64,000 nucleotides of DNA from RGIG3002 sp045546775 (GTDB lineage: Bacteria; Bacillota; Clostridia; Lachnospirales; Lachnospiraceae), in contig JAZQDM010000063.1 of assembly GCA_045546775.1 (NCBI GenBank), positions 124,001 through 188,000 on the forward strand, given 5' to 3'. Each line of letters starts with the position of its first letter. The stretch's first letter is position 1. Both the position numbers and the translations under genes were made by a program. Below, piece after piece: positions 62,071-64,000 of the stretch. A model generated the notes under the pieces. It ran no database searches. It was not told the origin of the DNA and worked only from the letters and a program-made list of their open reading frames with translations.

Positions 62071-62157
62071 GACAAATGATTTGAATATCAAAATATTAAT
62101 AAGTCAAATAATAATAGTGTCAAATAAACGAAAAGTGTTTCAGAAACGGAGGAAATT

Positions 62158-63786
62158 ATGAACTGGGATGAAGCCATAAAAGACTTGGAAGAACGTAGAA
62201 AAAAAGCTGCATTGGGCGGTGGGCAGTCCAGAATTAACAAGCAGCATGAATCCGGAAAGATGACTGCCAGAGAAAGAATCGAAATGCTTCTTGATGAAGG
62301 AAGCTTCGTGGAAGTGGACGGATTTATCGAATCCCGTATTGATGATTTTGATTTAGATAAAAGAAGAGCGCCGGGGGATGGTGTTGTAACCGGATATGGT
62401 GAGATTGGTGGAAGACTTGTTTTTGTTGCCAGCGAAGATTTTACGGTTATCGGCGGAACGTTGGGAGAATATCATTCTTTAAAAATTTGTCGCATTCAGG
62501 ATATGGCTATGCAGATGAAGGCACCGCTTATTTGTATCAATGACAGTGGCGGAGCGAGAATTGAAGAAGGGATTTCTTCCCTCAGTGGTTACAGCGGAAT
62601 GTTTTTGCGTCACACAAAAGCATCCGGTATGATTCCGCAAATTGCGGTTATTTTAGGACCGTGCTCCGGTGGTGCATGTTATGCGCCGGCAATTTGTGAC
62701 TTTATTTTTATGGTGCGTGATACTTCCAAAATGTTTATCACGGGACCGAATGTAGTAAAAACCGTTATCAATGAAGAAGTTTCCGTAGAAGAGCTAGGGG
62801 GTGCGGATGTGCACGGTAAAAAAAGCGGTGTATCCCACTTTACGTATGATTCCGAAGGAGAGTGCCTGATGGGGGTACGTAAGTTATTGACATACCTGCC
62901 AAGCAGTTTTGAAGAAAAAGCGCCGGTTATATTATCCTTGCAGGGGAAACAGACATTGACAACAGGGTCTGCCAGCAAAGTGCTTCATAAAGTAGGACAG
63001 ATTCGCAGAAATATGTTTGGAAAAGATGACGGGCGTTGTGCGAAGCTTTGCGACATCGTTCCGGACAATTCCAGAAGAGCTTATGATGTAAAAGAAGTTG
63101 TGGAATGTGTGGTAGATGAAAACAGCTTTTTTGAAGTGCAGCCTGACTTCGCTACAAATGTAGTAGTCGGTTTTGCCAGAATGGACGGGGAAGTGGTTGG
63201 CATGGTGGCAAACCAGCCGGCAGTGATGGGTGGTTCTTTGGACGTAAATGCATCGGATAAGATGGCGCGTTTCATCCGTTTCTGCGACTGTTACAATATT
63301 CCGATCGTTACTTTAGTTGATGTTCCTGCATTTTTGCCGGGGACGGCTCAGGAGCACAGCGGCATTATCCGACATGGTGCAAAAGTGTTGTATGCGTATT
63401 CGGAGGCCACAGTTCCCAAAATCACTGTTATAATGCGTAAAGCGTACGGTGGTGCTTACATTGCCATGAACTCCAAAGAGATGGGCGCGGATATTGTTTT
63501 TGCATGGCCCATTGCTGAAATTGCGGTTATGGGCGCAGAAGGTGCCGTAAACATTGCCTTTAAGAAAAAAATCAAAGCGGCGGAAGACCCGGTTGCGATG
63601 CGCGAGCAGTGTAAAAAAGAATATGAGGAGCGCTTTTTAAATCCTTATGTGGCAGCTGCACGCGGTTATGTAAATGAAGTCATTAAGCCGGAAGAAACGA
63701 GAAGTGCACTTTTGAAAGCGTTGCGGGGACTTCGCAGCAAGAAGGTGGATGCACCGAAGAAAAAACACGGCAACATTCCGTTATAA
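62158..63786 (+). CDS. Acyl-CoA carboxyltransferase, beta subunit type (MmdA/PccB family)
   Basis: 542 residues. Two crotonase-like halves of a biotin-dependent carboxyltransferase: KMTARERIEMLLDEGSF and VFVASEDFTVIGGTLGE in the first half; GVIRH-like SGIIRHGAKVLYAYSEATVP, RKAYGGAYIAMNSKEMGADI and the end KKHGNIPL in the second. Such subunits move a carboxyl group between biotin and propionyl-, methylmalonyl- or another acyl-CoA. Biotin-carrier and membrane decarboxylase subunits would be expected downstream, outside the window, so carboxylase and decarboxylase cannot be told apart. CGGAGGAAATT precedes the ATG. Confidence 0.93.
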   Translation: MNWDEAIKDLEERRKKAALGGGQSRINKQHESGKMTARERIEMLLDEGSFVEVDGFIESRIDDFDLDKRRAPGDGVVTGYGEIGGRLVFVASEDFTVIGGTLGEYHSLKICRIQDMAMQMKAPLICINDSGGARIEEGISSLSGYSGMFLRHTKASGMIPQIAVILGPCSGGACYAPAICDFIFMVRDTSKMFITGPNVVKTVINEEVSVEELGGADVHGKKSGVSHFTYDSEGECLMGVRKLLTYLPSSFEEKAPVILSLQGKQTLTTGSASKVLHKVGQIRRNMFGKDDGRCAKLCDIVPDNSRRAYDVKEVVECVVDENSFFEVQPDFATNVVVGFARMDGEVVGMVANQPAVMGGSLDVNASDKMARFIRFCDCYNIPIVTLVDVPAFLPGTAQEHSGIIRHGAKVLYAYSEATVPKITVIMRKAYGGAYIAMNSKEMGADIVFAWPIAEIAVMGAEGAVNIAFKKKIKAAEDPVAMREQCKKEYEERFLNPYVAAARGYVNEVIKPEETRSALLKALRGLRSKKVDAPKKKHGNIPL

Positions 63787-63800
63787 GAATGTAATGTAAT

Positions 63801-63845
63801 ATTGCGACATCATCCCGGCTTTTTGCCTGCCTGTGATGTGCAACA
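63801..63845 (+). other. Hairpin after the carboxyltransferase gene
   Basis: TTGCGACATCA and TGATGTGCAA pair with one bulged base around a pyrimidine-rich loop. It begins 15 bases after the stop. It has no good T-run and may be the 3' end or an RNA leader element of the next gene. Confidence 0.5.
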
Positions 63846-63867
63846 ATATTTATATTTACACAAAAAA

Positions 63868-63945
63868 CTACGCAATTTCCATTCTGACTCCAAATGCCGG
63901 AAATTTCCGACACTTGAGGGCAGCGCAGAAACTGCGTAGCTTTTT
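63868..63945 (+). terminator. Possible terminator or structured RNA at the window end
   Basis: CTACGCAATTTC and GAAACTGCGTAG pair with one mismatch around a 53-nt interior that itself holds the palindrome CGGAAATTTCCG. CTTTTTC follows. The long branched interior is unusual for a plain terminator. Confidence 0.5.
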
Positions 63946-63951
63946 CGATGA

Positions 63952-63974
63952 GGCGTGCCGTGAAGCGGCGCGCC
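63952..63974. other. GC-rich hairpin near the window end
   Basis: GGCGTGCCG and CGGCGCGCC pair over nine bases (one T-G pair) around TGAAG. It is more GC-rich than its surroundings. The sequence after it to 64000 shows no start of a gene. Confidence 0.55.
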
Positions 63975-64000
63975 GGAACTATGTATCATTAGCAGTAGCT

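Noticed and set aside
61987..62157. Riboswitch or T-box leader before the carboxyltransferase gene
   Set aside because: The leader after the promoter is short and AT-rich, with no paired elements or T-box motif.

Overview
The window looks like chromosomal DNA of a Gram-positive anaerobe of the Clostridia, most likely a Lachnospiraceae-type organism. This rests on moderately AT-rich DNA, strong AGGAGG-type ribosome binding sites, a meso-DAP type MurE next to DapF, AgrB/AgrD and LytTR signalling, LytR-CpsA-Psr and GH25 wall proteins, and the general character of the proteins. It is an inference; no rRNA or other marker gene lies in the window.

Layout. 1-2644: the end of a Cys/Met-metabolism PLP enzyme, then dapF and murE (peptidoglycan precursor supply). 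2758-6164: a complete agr-like peptide quorum-sensing module. It holds a tandem-HTH protein, a LytTR response regulator and a GHKL sensor kinase on the plus strand. Converging on them are agrB and a 44-codon agrD on the minus strand. The agrD product has Ser where the ring Cys usually sits. 6242-6305: a 20-bp inverted repeat between agrB and an O-acyltransferase operon.

6338-53457: a very large cell-surface polysaccharide locus. It carries two MBOAT/SGNH acyltransferase pairs, acetyltransferases and many GT2 glycosyltransferases. Nucleotide-sugar genes are rffA/wecE, ugd, a UDP-glucuronate epimerase, rfbB, rfbA, rfbC and a phosphohexomutase. A Gtr-type side-branch system (GtrB-like GT, SMR pair, GtrII-like enzyme, GtrA) is present. 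Export appears to use a Wzm/Wzt-type ABC transporter followed by a methyltransferase-kinase fusion that resembles the chain-terminating WbdD of Gram-negative O-antigens. Initiation is by a polyprenyl glycosylphosphotransferase and wall attachment by an LCP protein. Two membrane-anchored GH25 muramidases sit among the rfb genes. A small HxlR/nitroreductase cassette (27232-28244) interrupts the locus and is flanked by two long hairpins that share a 34-nt core in opposite orientation.

53478-64000: housekeeping and envelope genes: glmS, an HtrA protease, a long-form clpX, a subtilisin-family protease, a signal-peptidase-II-like protein, a D,D-carboxypeptidase and an acyl-CoA carboxyltransferase. 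The window ends in a cluster of hairpins.

How it works together (inference): sugar nucleotides made here feed GT2 enzymes acting on a lipid-linked primer. The finished chain may be capped by the methyltransferase-kinase, exported by the ABC transporter, decorated outside by MBOAT and Gtr systems, and fixed to peptidoglycan by the LCP enzyme. The agr module next to the first acyltransferase operon may tie part of this to cell density. No tRNA, rRNA, CRISPR array, transposase or phage gene was seen. No stretch over about 300 bases lacks a gene.
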